A stretch of 64,000 nucleotides of DNA from Ignavibacteriales bacterium. Lineage in GTDB: Bacteria > Bacteroidota > Ignavibacteria > UBA10030 > SZUA-254. The notes beneath the pieces were generated by a model, which saw nothing but the letters and a program-made list of their open reading frames with translations, had not been told where the DNA came from and did no database searches. Position 1 is the first letter of the stretch; every line of letters begins with the position of its first letter. Position numbers and translations under genes: made by a program. Location of the stretch: assembly GCA_016214905.1 (NCBI GenBank), contig JACRMQ010000006.1:664510-728509 (forward strand), read 5' to 3'. This document shows, in pieces, positions 33,676-42,695 of this stretch.

Positions 33676-34848
33676 TTACTTAACATTAAAAGATTTTTCA
33701 TGCGGGCGGAGAACGTTCCATGTCTCTTGCACCTCCTTTCCCTCACCATTTATTACAGGCATACCTGTAACGTGATCTATAAATGTTGGACCGAGTTCTT
33801 TCTCAAGGATCTGAAAGACATCAAATGCTGTTTCAATTGCAGCTCGTTCCGAAGCACAAAGAAATGATCCAACCCTATTATAATAGCCTGATGAAAAATA
33901 GTTCGAACATCCACACCAATTCATGCAATAAGCTTTTAAACTGCAGGAGAGGCATTCGGTGTTTATCTCTTTATTAGGTATAATTTTACAAGCCATACGA
34001 TTAATGTCTAAACCTTCGTCGATATTCCCGATGCAATGACCGTTTCCATTGTCAGACCCAATAAGTCTTTCACATGGATAAATATTCCCGGACGGTGTGA
34101 AAGCAAATTCACCTTTTCCCATCCTGCAACGTTCCAGAGGTTGGTACCCCCCTCGTAAAATTACAATGATTTTACTGTCTATAAGACTAATGAAATGAGG
34201 GTTACCCCTACGATAATAATTTATATATCGATTGGCAATCTGATTGAAAATGGATGGGAGCAAATCAGCTTCACTCTTAGACCAGTTTGCAGAAAAATCA
34301 GGATTGAGATATATGTGTGTGAGTCCAAGTGAAGAAAAATAGTCAACAACTAATGGTAAATATTGAAACGTTTGTGGATGATAGACGGCATTGACCTGTA
34401 AGCACGGTATAATTTCATTTGCCTGCTTCACTGTATTCTCAACAAGGTTTGAACTACCTTTGCCATCAGGAAAATTCCGAAACATATCCTGCACATAAGA
34501 AGGACCGTCGCAGCTTATACCTAATCCTATATTATGTTTATTCAGAAATTCGGCAATCTCATCCGAAAATATCGTACCGTTTGACACAACATCAAGTTCA
34601 ACTCTTTCTCTATCAAAAGACGTATGATTCTCTATTATATCTGTAATGTCTTCGATTAATTCAAAGGCAAGGAGCGGTTCTCCTCCAAAATAACCGATAC
34701 GAATCTTTTCAGCAGGAGGTGTATTCTTAAATATAAAATCAACAACTTTCTCAGCTATCGGCAGAGACATTTGAGTTTCTCTTTTGCCGATGTAACAATA
34801 CTTACATCGGAGATTACATTGTTGAGTAATACATATTGTATATTTCAT
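33676..34848 (-). CDS. Radical SAM/SPASM peptide- or protein-modifying enzyme
   Basis: A 390-aa enzyme. The radical SAM motif is C11-x3-C15-x2-C18 (QQCNLRCKYCY), with GYFGGEPLL (about 53-61). The SPASM region carries CRMGKGEFAF, YPCERL and CLSCSLKAYCMNWCGC, ending in LCASERAAIE, i.e. the cysteines for two auxiliary Fe-S clusters. The family typically forms thioether or C-C crosslinks in peptides. Substrate candidates are the neighbouring 132-aa and 81-aa proteins. Confidence 0.9.
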   Translation of the reverse strand: MKYTICITQQCNLRCKYCYIGKRETQMSLPIAEKVVDFIFKNTPPAEKIRIGYFGGEPLLAFELIEDITDIIENHTSFDRERVELDVVSNGTIFSDEIAEFLNKHNIGLGISCDGPSYVQDMFRNFPDGKGSSNLVENTVKQANEIIPCLQVNAVYHPQTFQYLPLVVDYFSSLGLTHIYLNPDFSANWSKSEADLLPSIFNQIANRYINYYRRGNPHFISLIDSKIIVILRGGYQPLERCRMGKGEFAFTPSGNIYPCERLIGSDNGNGHCIGNIDEGLDINRMACKIIPNKEINTECLSCSLKAYCMNWCGCSNYFSSGYYNRVGSFLCASERAAIETAFDVFQILEKELGPTFIDHVTGMPVINGEGKEVQETWNVLRPHEKSFNVK

Positions 34849-34884
34849 TAATCGTCTCCACAGAAAAATATTCCTTCTAAGTAA

Positions 34885-35130
34885 TCAAGGAATACGTGAT
34901 GCCCCGAATAGCTTATGGGATAAACAATGAAAAAATTTATCTCTGGGTCTTGGTGGTTCAATTGTCTGACAACAATTATCTATCGCTTTATCGATAACAG
35001 GTTCCGTGATATGTGGAAATTCTTCCCTGATAATCCGTTTAATCGTGTCGCGCTCATATTTCTCAGTGCAGGAAACAAATAAACTATCAATATGTCTTTT
35101 CATTTTATTGTCTACTTCGTCCCAACCCAT
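34885..35130 (-). CDS. Small helical protein upstream of radical SAM gene
   Basis: An 81-aa protein (VDNKMKRHIDSLFVSCTEKY; RIIREEFPHITEPVIDKAID; NCCQTIEPPRPRD). No family recognised. It sits between the patatin and radical SAM genes with short gaps. It has four cysteines and a proline-rich turn; it may be a substrate, a recognition partner or a regulator of the enzyme. Confidence 0.6.
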   Translation of the reverse strand: MGWDEVDNKMKRHIDSLFVSCTEKYERDTIKRIIREEFPHITEPVIDKAIDNCCQTIEPPRPRDKFFHCLSHKLFGASRIP

Positions 35131-35177
35131 AGTTGTTTTTCCTTAATATGTTAGTGATTGTAAATTATTATTTGTGA

Positions 35178-36110
35178 TTATTTCAATTTTTCTTTTGCTG
35201 TGTAATAGCCCGTATCAATCATATTTTTTATATCCTCCGAATCGAAATTTTGGAGGTCAAGGTGAATAGGAACAGACGGTCTGATCACTTTTATCTTCAA
35301 TCTTCGATATCCTGCCAGCGGGCCGGCAATTTCCGGTGTGCCATCTTGGGGAAGATATAGATTAAAATATTCTGACCATTCGATATCATTATTCACAATC
35401 TCCTCGACCATGATATCAAACACACGTTCAGTAAGATGGATTAGATTACCGGAGTTGACGCTGACACCACCCATATCTTTAGGTTGACAGGCAATAACAA
35501 TTATGTCTGTTGCGCCGTTATCGATAGCTGCTTTTAATGGGGCAACGTCTTTAATACCACCATCAACGAAGGGTTGATTGCCAATTTTCATTATGGGCAT
35601 AATCATGGGAATAGCTGCGCTTGCCAGCACGTATTCAATAAAATCAGGATACGATGGATCGGCATAAGTGATGATACCATTAGATATGTTAACAGCCCCT
35701 ACTTTTAATTTTATTGATGACTTTCGAATATTGTCGATCTTTATAATACGCCTCACCAATTTCTGAAGGGGTGTCGTGTCCACCAATCCGTTAAAATTAT
35801 TGAACAAGGCGCCAAGAGCAATCCGCAGCCAAGAAAGCTTATTTGCAATATCAGACGGTTTCTTAATATTCTCTTTCCAGAAATTTATTAAATTTGAACC
35901 GATCAATGACCATTCACGGGGATCCTTCGGGATACCATGTTTCCCAATTTCATTACATAGAAATGCCGCATTCAGTGATCCAACAGAGATACCATAAATG
36001 AAATCCGGGTAAAAACCAGACTCGATAACAGCTTTGATAGCACCTGCTTGAAATCCTCCCTTGATTGATCCTCCACTTAGAACAAGAGCTCTTTTTTGTT
36101 CGATTGGCAT
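35178..36110 (-). CDS. Patatin-like phospholipase
   Basis: About 310 aa. The oxyanion loop GGSIKGGFQAG (13-23), the nucleophile elbow GISVGS with S42, and the catalytic Asp in FVDGGIKDV define the patatin Ser-Asp dyad lipase family, which cleaves membrane phospholipids. The frame opens at 36167, but the ATG at 36110 has AAAGGATTATCT just upstream. Second gene of the P1-driven operon. Patatin lipases act both in lipid turnover and as defence effectors; here no nucleotide cyclase is nearby. Confidence 0.9.
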   Translation of the reverse strand: MPIEQKRALVLSGGSIKGGFQAGAIKAVIESGFYPDFIYGISVGSLNAAFLCNEIGKHGIPKDPREWSLIGSNLINFWKENIKKPSDIANKLSWLRIALGALFNNFNGLVDTTPLQKLVRRIIKIDNIRKSSIKLKVGAVNISNGIITYADPSYPDFIEYVLASAAIPMIMPIMKIGNQPFVDGGIKDVAPLKAAIDNGATDIIVIACQPKDMGGVSVNSGNLIHLTERVFDIMVEEIVNNDIEWSEYFNLYLPQDGTPEIAGPLAGYRRLKIKVIRPSVPIHLDLQNFDSEDIKNMIDTGYYTAKEKLK

Positions 36111-36150
36111 AGATAATCCTTTTAAATGATAAAACGATTGGTACTCGGTT

Positions 36151-37098
36151 TTAATACACTGCAACAATTATTATTTCATAGGGTAAATTCCACGTTAAGA
36201 CCTCAGGACGCTCGACGGCATTTCTAACTCTCCATGAAACAATCGCGAGATTAAGTCGCGGAATACCAAGTACGTGCAAACGATCACCTGATTTTAAATC
36301 TTTTAGTTTTTTCTCAGGTTCTGAATCTTTAATGAAGATCATCCGACGATTCCTTACCAAGAGATCTTCATTCGTATCATAAACTGCCGCCATGAGAAGT
36401 GTCCCGTCTTCCACTTCAAATGGAGTCGCATTGGGTTCCATTATAAACTCAACATAGTTATAGCCTGCCATAGGTGTGATGATTGTTGTCGTTTTCTTCT
36501 CCGCATCGACTTTGATTTGGCATTGTTTACCTTCATAGCTTGTAAAAGCACGTTCTGCGTCTTTGGGTTCAAAGCCATCAATCGTTTTCAATGAACGGAG
36601 TAACGATATATCTCCTATCTTCGTAACAGGATGAATCTCAAATACATGGTCGGGATTTGAAGTAGTAAATTTTGAAAGTCGTTTCCCTTGGATTTGTTCC
36701 GAATGCCCACCGTGTTCACACCATATTCTCCAAGCACCGGTTAATTTAACCGGGTCGGTTGTCCCTTCATGTTGATGAACAAGATCAACAGCGTCTTTGT
36801 CATCTTTAGCATTCATGATTTCGGCAACGACAGGCAGCTTGATCTCGGGAGCTCTCCCTGCAATGTGAAGATCGCCGTCTTTCTTCGCTGAATTGGGTCT
36901 CTCGTGCGCTTTATCAATTGTGTAAGTGGCCGTGATTGTCGCCCTATTTTTATATTTCTCGATGAAATTGTTTTTAAGTGTAATAGTTGTCTGTGCAACT
37001 GTAATACTGACGACAACTATAAAGAGAAATATAAATTTCCATAGAATTTGCGGCCAAATTATTTCTAATTTATACCGAAAGGAAATGTTTATTTTCAT
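36151..37098 (-). CDS. Exported or membrane-anchored protein of unknown function
   Basis: A 315-aa protein with an N-terminal membrane or signal segment (LWKFIFLFIVVVSITVAQ), then a large soluble domain with DGDLHIAGRAPEIKLPVVAE, TGAWRIWCEHGG and HVFEIHPVTKI. No named family. It has a strong AAAGGAGAA Shine-Dalgarno and is the first gene after promoter P1, so it is the most directly controlled member of that operon. Confidence 0.65.
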   Translation of the reverse strand: MKINISFRYKLEIIWPQILWKFIFLFIVVVSITVAQTTITLKNNFIEKYKNRATITATYTIDKAHERPNSAKKDGDLHIAGRAPEIKLPVVAEIMNAKDDKDAVDLVHQHEGTTDPVKLTGAWRIWCEHGGHSEQIQGKRLSKFTTSNPDHVFEIHPVTKIGDISLLRSLKTIDGFEPKDAERAFTSYEGKQCQIKVDAEKKTTTIITPMAGYNYVEFIMEPNATPFEVEDGTLLMAAVYDTNEDLLVRNRRMIFIKDSEPEKKLKDLKSGDRLHVLGIPRLNLAIVSWRVRNAVERPEVLTWNLPYEIIIVAVY

Positions 37099-37152
37099 GA
37101 AATATTTTCTCCTTTCCCGAAAAAAAAGAAATTAAAAAGTGGAGTTGAAATT

Positions 37153-37218
37153 ATCCTAATGTTATTTCAGAAAAGATACAAGACGGTCCAGACCTATAAA
37201 TGCAGCAGGTTGAAACCT
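37153..37218 (-). promoter_or_regulatory. Two-component-type promoter P1 of the patatin/radical-SAM operon
   Basis: Minus strand: AGGTTTCAACCT (37207-37218), 12 bases, GGTCTGGACC (37185-37194), 3 bases, TTGTAT (37176-37181), 17 bases, TAGGAT (37153-37158). Both palindromes are self-complementary. The start codon at 37098 is about 45 bases past the likely transcription start. Confidence 0.75.
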
Positions 37219-37266
37219 ATTTCTAAAGGAGGTATTCAATGAGGATAAATCAAATAAAGAATATAA

Positions 37267-37896
37267 TTACTTGATTATCCCCTTGGATAAGGCATAATGT
37301 GTAAGATTTGCAACGTCATGAATATCGAGTTTATCCATAACTTGCTGTCTGTATTTTTCAACAGTTTTTATGCTAATAGTGAGTATCGTGCTGATTTCCT
37401 TGTTCGTTCTCCCTTCAGCAACTAAGTGCAAAACTTCACGCTCTCTAATGGTGAGGCCATTGGGTTTTTTCTTCGGATTTCTCTGCTTTTCAACAACTAT
37501 CTTCATAATAGAAGAACTAAAAGAGACTCCTCCCCTGTTGACGATTCTGATCGCTTTTATCAACTCTTCAGCTGCATCTTCTTTAATAATATATCCGGAG
37601 ACACCTGCCTGAATAGCATGATCGACGATCTCTTCTTCTGCGCTCATTGATAAGATGATAACTTTGATAGATGGATCTTTAAGTAATATTTGCCTTGCAG
37701 CAAGTAGACCATTGAGTTTAGGAAGAGTTATATCCATAATAACAATGGCTGGTTTTACATTAATCGCGGTTTTGATCGCTTCTTCGCCGGTAGATGCCTC
37801 ACCCACGACCTTAATATCTTTTTCGGCGTCAAGAATTGACCGAAAACCCTGACGAACTATTTTATGATCATCTGCAAGTAACACTGTTATCTTTTC
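37267..37896 (-). CDS. NarL/FixJ-type response regulator
   Basis: About 209 aa. The receiver domain has DDHKIVRQGF and the phospho-acceptor Asp in IVIMDITLPKL (D55 from this start). The C-terminal LuxR-type HTH reads LTIREREVLHLVAEGRTNKE, then ISIKTVEKYRQQVMDKL. The frame opens at 37923 right after the kinase stop, but AAGGAAG before the ATG at 37896 favours the shorter start. It is the likely binder of the paired palindromes at P1, P2 and P3. Confidence 0.92.
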   Translation of the reverse strand, partial: EKITVLLADDHKIVRQGFRSILDAEKDIKVVGEASTGEEAIKTAINVKPAIVIMDITLPKLNGLLAARQILLKDPSIKVIILSMSAEEEIVDHAIQAGVSGYIIKEDAAEELIKAIRIVNRGGVSFSSSIMKIVVEKQRNPKKKPNGLTIREREVLHLVAEGRTNKEISTILTISIKTVEKYRQQVMDKLDIHDVANLTHYALSKGIIK

Positions 37897-37923
37897 CATA
37901 GTAATGCTTCCTTGTACTGTCAT

Positions 37924-39153
37924 TTAAGGAACTGGTTTTTCAATAGATGATTGAATCGGAATTTCTACCCTAATAGATGTCCCTATACCTTCTTCCGACC
38001 GAATATAAAATTTCCCATTGATAAGCCTAGCACGTTCTTGCATCCCTAAGATTCCAAGATTTTTTCTTTCTAATTGATTAATCTTGATGTTTTCCGGATT
38101 GAATCCCTTTCCGTCATCATCGATTTCAAGAACGACATTGTTGTCATGCTTATCAAACATAATAGTCACAGCTTGTGCTTGAGCATATTTTGCAACATTG
38201 GTCAAACTTTCCTGCACAATTCGGTAAAGAACCGTTTTCTGTTCACCGTCAAGGCAGTCAATTGATTCATCACCGGGCATCGAAACGATAACACCTGTCC
38301 GCTCAGAAAATTGATTTGCAAGTTGGCGTACCGCCGGAATCAGTCCCAATGAATCCAACGCTGCCGGTCTTAACTCACGAAGATAAGAACGGATCTTCAA
38401 AAATATTTGATCGGTTAACGATTTTGTATCGTTGATTATTTTCTGAATCTGCACCTGATCATTGGAATGATTATTCCCTAAGATTTTGAGATTGAGAGTA
38501 ACGGAAGTCAACATCTGACCTACTTCGTCATGCAGTTCGCGGCTAATTCTTCCGCATGCTTCTTCATGAGTTCGTATCAGTTCCCTTGATATCTGATCCA
38601 GATTCTTTTGCATAACGAGTGCTTCATCAAGGAGTCTTTTAGCCTTATAATTAGATTTTACAAGCGCACGTTCGGATCGTCTTTGTTCGGTAACATCGCG
38701 CGCAATACCTCGAACCGCCATCCTATTCCCACTTTCATCAAGGACGATTGAGCTTTTATATTCAAGTATGTATAATTTCTTCTTGTCCTTGGAAAATAGT
38801 ATCGCTGTACCGAGCAGTTCTTCAGTTCCATTTCTAAATTTATTTAGATATTCCTCTATCCCTGAATGATATATTTCCTTAACAAAGTATCTGAGATTCT
38901 TACCAATAATGTCCTGGCGGGAATAATCGAGCAATTGTGAGGCAGATTTATTAATTTCCAAGAAGTCGCCATCAAGTGTGTGAATATAGATGATATCGGA
39001 AACATTATGAAAAAGGTCGCTGTATTTTTTTTCACTCTCACGCAATAGTTTTAGTTTTTCTTTTTGATGAAAGAAAAATATAATAATAATTGATCCGCTC
39101 AGGATCAAGAAAAGGATAGTACCGAAATAGAACGTCGAATAAAAATCGTTCAT
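37924..39153 (-). CDS. Membrane-bound PAS histidine kinase (HisKA_3)
   Basis: A 409-aa sensor kinase: one TM helix (FYFGTILFLILSGSIIIIFFF), a PAS domain (about 40-155: NVSDIIYIHTLDGDFLEINK), a coiled linker, the HisKA_3 box with H208 (GRISRELHDEVGQML), and an ATPase domain (DDDGKGFNPENI; NLGILGMQERARLINGKF). This is the NarX/DegS-like class that pairs with NarL regulators. It overlaps the upstream membrane gene by four bases and is followed directly by the regulator. Confidence 0.93.
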   Translation of the reverse strand: MNDFYSTFYFGTILFLILSGSIIIIFFFHQKEKLKLLRESEKKYSDLFHNVSDIIYIHTLDGDFLEINKSASQLLDYSRQDIIGKNLRYFVKEIYHSGIEEYLNKFRNGTEELLGTAILFSKDKKKLYILEYKSSIVLDESGNRMAVRGIARDVTEQRRSERALVKSNYKAKRLLDEALVMQKNLDQISRELIRTHEEACGRISRELHDEVGQMLTSVTLNLKILGNNHSNDQVQIQKIINDTKSLTDQIFLKIRSYLRELRPAALDSLGLIPAVRQLANQFSERTGVIVSMPGDESIDCLDGEQKTVLYRIVQESLTNVAKYAQAQAVTIMFDKHDNNVVLEIDDDGKGFNPENIKINQLERKNLGILGMQERARLINGKFYIRSEEGIGTSIRVEIPIQSSIEKPVP

Positions 39154-39782
39154 CGTTTCACCATAAGAATTCCGGCAGAATAAATTACGTTTGTAAAAGT
39201 GTCCAAAGACCAGTGAACGTACATAATAACAAGAGCATCCGAATAATTCATTGCGGCAAATTGGTTCACCAATGAATAATATACGATGCTGCCTGAATAG
39301 TAAATAAGTATCCCGCTAATTATCCAAATGCGAGATCTGATTGATGAAGTGGTTGAGTTGATTCTAAAACTTTGGAATAAAGTTAGAATCGAAACTATTA
39401 TAATTATCAGGCAAGCGCTCGGGTGAATATAATTACTAAGCCCGGAGAACGATTCAATTGTAAATTTTGATATCAACCATGCTACCGCAAACACGGGGAT
39501 AGTTAGTTCTAAAGTCGATCCGATTTTTTTATCCGATTGCCAATTAGCGAACATCAGCATCAGAAAGATATATTCCAACAGATCATATATGTGAAGCACC
39601 CAATGATTATTAATGGAAAGTATCATAAGAGTGTAAGTAATAACCTCTATTATCATTATTACTATAATAAAACAGAAAAAGAAGATCATACCCCTGTCGA
39701 ATCTTCTAAATCGCAGAGCACCTAAGACAAAAACTGCAATCGTTGAGCTCAAATATATATATGCAATAATTGGGAGCTTCAC
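39150..39782 (-). CDS. Multi-pass membrane protein upstream of the kinase
   Basis: A 210-aa protein with six or seven hydrophobic helices and little soluble sequence. No family recognised. Its stop overlaps the kinase start (ATGA), so it is likely a sensory partner or signal-input component of the two-component system. Confidence 0.7.
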   Translation of the reverse strand: MKLPIIAYIYLSSTIAVFVLGALRFRRFDRGMIFFFCFIIVIMIIEVITYTLMILSINNHWVLHIYDLLEYIFLMLMFANWQSDKKIGSTLELTIPVFAVAWLISKFTIESFSGLSNYIHPSACLIIIIVSILTLFQSFRINSTTSSIRSRIWIISGILIYYSGSIVYYSLVNQFAAMNYSDALVIMYVHWSLDTFTNVIYSAGILMVKR

Positions 39783-39810
39783 AATAAATTTTATACCTAT
39801 TTATAATAAG

Positions 39811-40245
39811 TTATTTAGTGAGCGCATTATCGGAACTGCACAAAGGCGGACACGGGAATCCATACTCTAATATCGTATTATCCGACATGTCATTACCGGC
39901 TTTATCTACCCCGACGATAACAAGCGCCGGATTTCCATCATCTTTTTTCGCAAAATAGATTCTTATTCCGATGCATCCTTCTTGTTTCAGGACTTCTTGA
40001 ATTGCATTACCTCCAAAATATTCACCGAGAACTGAACCGGTTGGAACTGATTCTCGATAATTTTTTATGAGGCGCGATGCATCGTATAAACCGATAGAAT
40101 GGTTTTCGTAACCGGTTAATTGTACTTGTTCAGTTTTTGTCCGTGCGCTTATGCTATCATCGATAATTAGAAAAGATAGCAATAATATTATTAGAATAAA
40201 AGACGGAACAAGTAGAAAATAACGTACAGCATTTTTGTTAAGCAT
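39811..40245 (-). CDS. Exported small protein, first gene of the two-component operon
   Basis: A 144-aa protein with an N-terminal membrane anchor or signal peptide (YFLLVPSFILIILLLSFLII), then a soluble domain (NHSIGLYDASRLIKNYRESV; IRIYFAKKDDGNPALVIVG). It ends in a cysteine pair (FPCPPLCSSD). No family recognised. As the first gene behind promoter P3 and 28 bases ahead of the membrane gene, it may be the periplasmic ligand-binding part of the signalling system. Confidence 0.65.
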   Translation of the reverse strand: MLNKNAVRYFLLVPSFILIILLLSFLIIDDSISARTKTEQVQLTGYENHSIGLYDASRLIKNYRESVPTGSVLGEYFGGNAIQEVLKQEGCIGIRIYFAKKDDGNPALVIVGVDKAGNDMSDNTILEYGFPCPPLCSSDNALTK

Positions 40246-40360
40246 AAAAAACCTCTCAAAAATAAAATGTGATATTGGTTGTTATTTAAAGAAGGTACAC
40301 GTAATCTCTTTTCATGGAACTTTCCCCGGCTATGTAAGCATAACAATATGAATCGCCAAT

Positions 40361-40427
40361 AATCTACTTTATTAAATATGAAATTACAATGGGGTAAAAC
40401 CCTATTTAGAGAGTAGGTCTATACCTT
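40361..40427 (-). promoter_or_regulatory. Two-component-type promoter P3, autoregulation of the sensor operon
   Basis: Minus strand: AGGTATAGACCT (40416-40427), then GGGTTTTACCCC (40392-40403), TTGTAA (40385-40390), 18 bases, TAGATT (40361-40366). The distance from the -35 hexamer to the distal palindrome is 26 bases, identical to P1 and P2. It drives the 40245-37267 operon. Confidence 0.75.
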
Positions 40428-40827
40428 TGATGGCATGGGTGTTATAACTATTAATGCTAAACAACGGAAAATATTTTGTTTTCTCATTGACAATAGTTTT
40501 ATATTTGACTAATTTTCATGGGGGAAATGATAACATTCCCTTTCAAAGATTTTATCGATCATACAAATTAAATGAGTTAAGTTTTTATTGAACAAATTTA
40601 TTAATACTGATTTTATTCTAACTTTTTGTCAACATCATAATCACAAGATCATAAATTTGTATGATCTACAGTTAAAGGCTTGAGGTAAACAATCGTTTTC
40701 ATATTTGGTCTAAAATGATTTTAAAATGAAGAAATATTTTTTTTCATTGTGATTTTCTTTTTTATCATATCTACTCTGTTCAGAATTATATAGTACAGAG
40801 AGAATTAATCTAAATATAAAATTAGAA
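40428..40827. promoter_or_regulatory. Regulatory gap upstream of the ABC exporter, with a GATCATA palindrome
   Basis: No gene. A near-perfect dyad GATCATAAATTTGTATGATC is at 40647-40666, about 160 bases before the exporter start, and a related GATCATACAAATTAAAT half-copy is near 40556. Candidate operator for the exporter operon. Confidence 0.4.
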
Positions 40828-42648
40828 ATGCTTAAAACAGATAATAATTCTAATTCGATTTCATTAATCGTCGGGCAATTTATTCGCTTGATGAAATTAA
40901 TTCAACCATTTTGGCCCCATCTATTTCGTTCAATAAAAATATCTGCCATTACTGGTATTATTGCTCTTCTTTTACCATATACATCTAAATTACTCATTGA
41001 TGAAGTCTATCCTTCCCAGAATGTAACATTGATGCATATTATTGTAATAGGGACGTTGGTAATTAGTATTTCCAACATGTTGATGGGTACTTTACGATCT
41101 TATTACACAACTTACATAAGTTCGATTATGGGAGGTACTCTAAGCTTAATGTTCTTCAATCATTTACAATATTTGCCAATTACATTTTACGAGGAACACC
41201 GTGTTGGGGAGATTACCAGTCGTTTTGGCGACGTCCGATCTTCACTAAATAGTGCTTCGCAAATTCTAAGTAATATTCTCATGAATACATGGTATTTAAC
41301 TTTAGTACCACCTGTATTATTTCTATTACAGTGGAAGTTAGCAGTTGCCTCGTTGATTTTAATACCGGTATCAGCGGTAATAACATTTTTTTCCGGCAAA
41401 GTCCTCCGGCGATTATGGAAGAAATCTGCCGAAGCCGCCGCTGAAGTTAATGCAATTCAAGTTGAAGCGCTTAGCCAGATTAGAATCTTAAAATCCATGG
41501 CAGCTGAACGTCTAATGTTTAAACGAGCTAGGGATTCGGTGAAAAGTGCACTCCATGCTCAATTCCATGCAGTTGGCACAAGCCATCTTTTTGGGATATC
41601 TACTGGATTTTTATCAATACTCAACACTGCGATTTATACTTGGTTTGGATGGACGTTAATCTTTTCTCGTCAAATGACTTTAGGAGAATACATTGCATTC
41701 TCTGGTTATATTGGGTACCTTTACGGTCCTATCTTAAATCTCGTCGGCCTTTTCAATGATGTCCAACAAACTTCGGTTAGTCTGAATCGTATGTTCGAAT
41801 ACTTAAATATTAAGCCGGAACAATCTCCTTTAACTGCATATGAAGTGAATTCAACAATTGAGAATAAAGTATATATAAAGGGAGGTGTTGAGTTTAGTCA
41901 TATTTCATTTAGCTACGAACCTCATAAACCTGTGTTGAAGGATATATCATTTACTGTATGTGCAGGAAGTGTTTTTTGCATTTTTGGCCCAAGCGGTAGC
42001 GGTAAAACAACGATTACCCGTTTACTCACCCGCTTTAATGATCCCACCGCTGGTAAAATATTGATTGATGGTATACCAATCAATGAGATTCCGCTCTATG
42101 ATTTGCGTCGCCATATCTCTGTTGTGATGCAAGAAATAGGCCTTGTTAGAGGAACTGTTTGGGATAATTTAATACTTGCGTGTGAGAATCCATCTAAAAC
42201 AGTTGTTGAAGAGGCTGTACGTATTTGTCATTTAGATAAAATGATCACCGAGATGCCTTATGGATTTGAGACACCAATCGCTGAATGGGGTGCCAGCATA
42301 TCCGGAGGTCAACGTCAACGGTTGGCAATTGCTCGAGCACTTGTTAGAAATACTCCTATCCTCATTTTGGATGAGGCAACATCCAACTTGGATGTTTTAA
42401 CAGAATTGGAGATCCTGAAGGAGCTCATCATGTATTGGCAGGGACGAACGATAGTCTTGATTACCCACCGCATCGGGTCTACAGCACTTGCAGATAAAAT
42501 CTGCGTGATGGATGCTGGACAAATTATCGGAATCGATGACCATCAGAATTTATTAAAGAACAATTCTCTTTATTATCAAATGTATAAGATTGCAACCGCA
42601 GATAGTAAGGATTGTTCACATAGCGTACGAACAAAAATCTCAATGTGA
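40828..42648 (+). CDS. ABC exporter (fused permease-ATPase), RiPP cluster
   Basis: A 606-aa half-transporter: about six TM helices in residues 1-330, then an ATPase domain with Walker A GPSGSGKTT, signature SGGQRQRLAIARAL, and LILDEATSNLD. It has no N-terminal C39 peptidase domain, so it does not itself cut a leader. Together with the HlyD adaptor 47 bases downstream it forms a type I secretion-like export unit. The most likely cargo is the modified peptide encoded at 46743-46958. Confidence 0.93.
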   Translation: MLKTDNNSNSISLIVGQFIRLMKLIQPFWPHLFRSIKISAITGIIALLLPYTSKLLIDEVYPSQNVTLMHIIVIGTLVISISNMLMGTLRSYYTTYISSIMGGTLSLMFFNHLQYLPITFYEEHRVGEITSRFGDVRSSLNSASQILSNILMNTWYLTLVPPVLFLLQWKLAVASLILIPVSAVITFFSGKVLRRLWKKSAEAAAEVNAIQVEALSQIRILKSMAAERLMFKRARDSVKSALHAQFHAVGTSHLFGISTGFLSILNTAIYTWFGWTLIFSRQMTLGEYIAFSGYIGYLYGPILNLVGLFNDVQQTSVSLNRMFEYLNIKPEQSPLTAYEVNSTIENKVYIKGGVEFSHISFSYEPHKPVLKDISFTVCAGSVFCIFGPSGSGKTTITRLLTRFNDPTAGKILIDGIPINEIPLYDLRRHISVVMQEIGLVRGTVWDNLILACENPSKTVVEEAVRICHLDKMITEMPYGFETPIAEWGASISGGQRQRLAIARALVRNTPILILDEATSNLDVLTELEILKELIMYWQGRTIVLITHRIGSTALADKICVMDAGQIIGIDDHQNLLKNNSLYYQMYKIATADSKDCSHSVRTKISM

Positions 42649-42695
42649 AATGACAATATGTTTTATATTCTAAATTCATAAAGAGACCAATTTTT

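Noticed and set aside
40433-40448. A sigma-54 promoter (TGGCATGGGTGTTATA)
   Set aside because: The -12 GC is replaced by AT and the site overlaps the back of P3, so there is little support.
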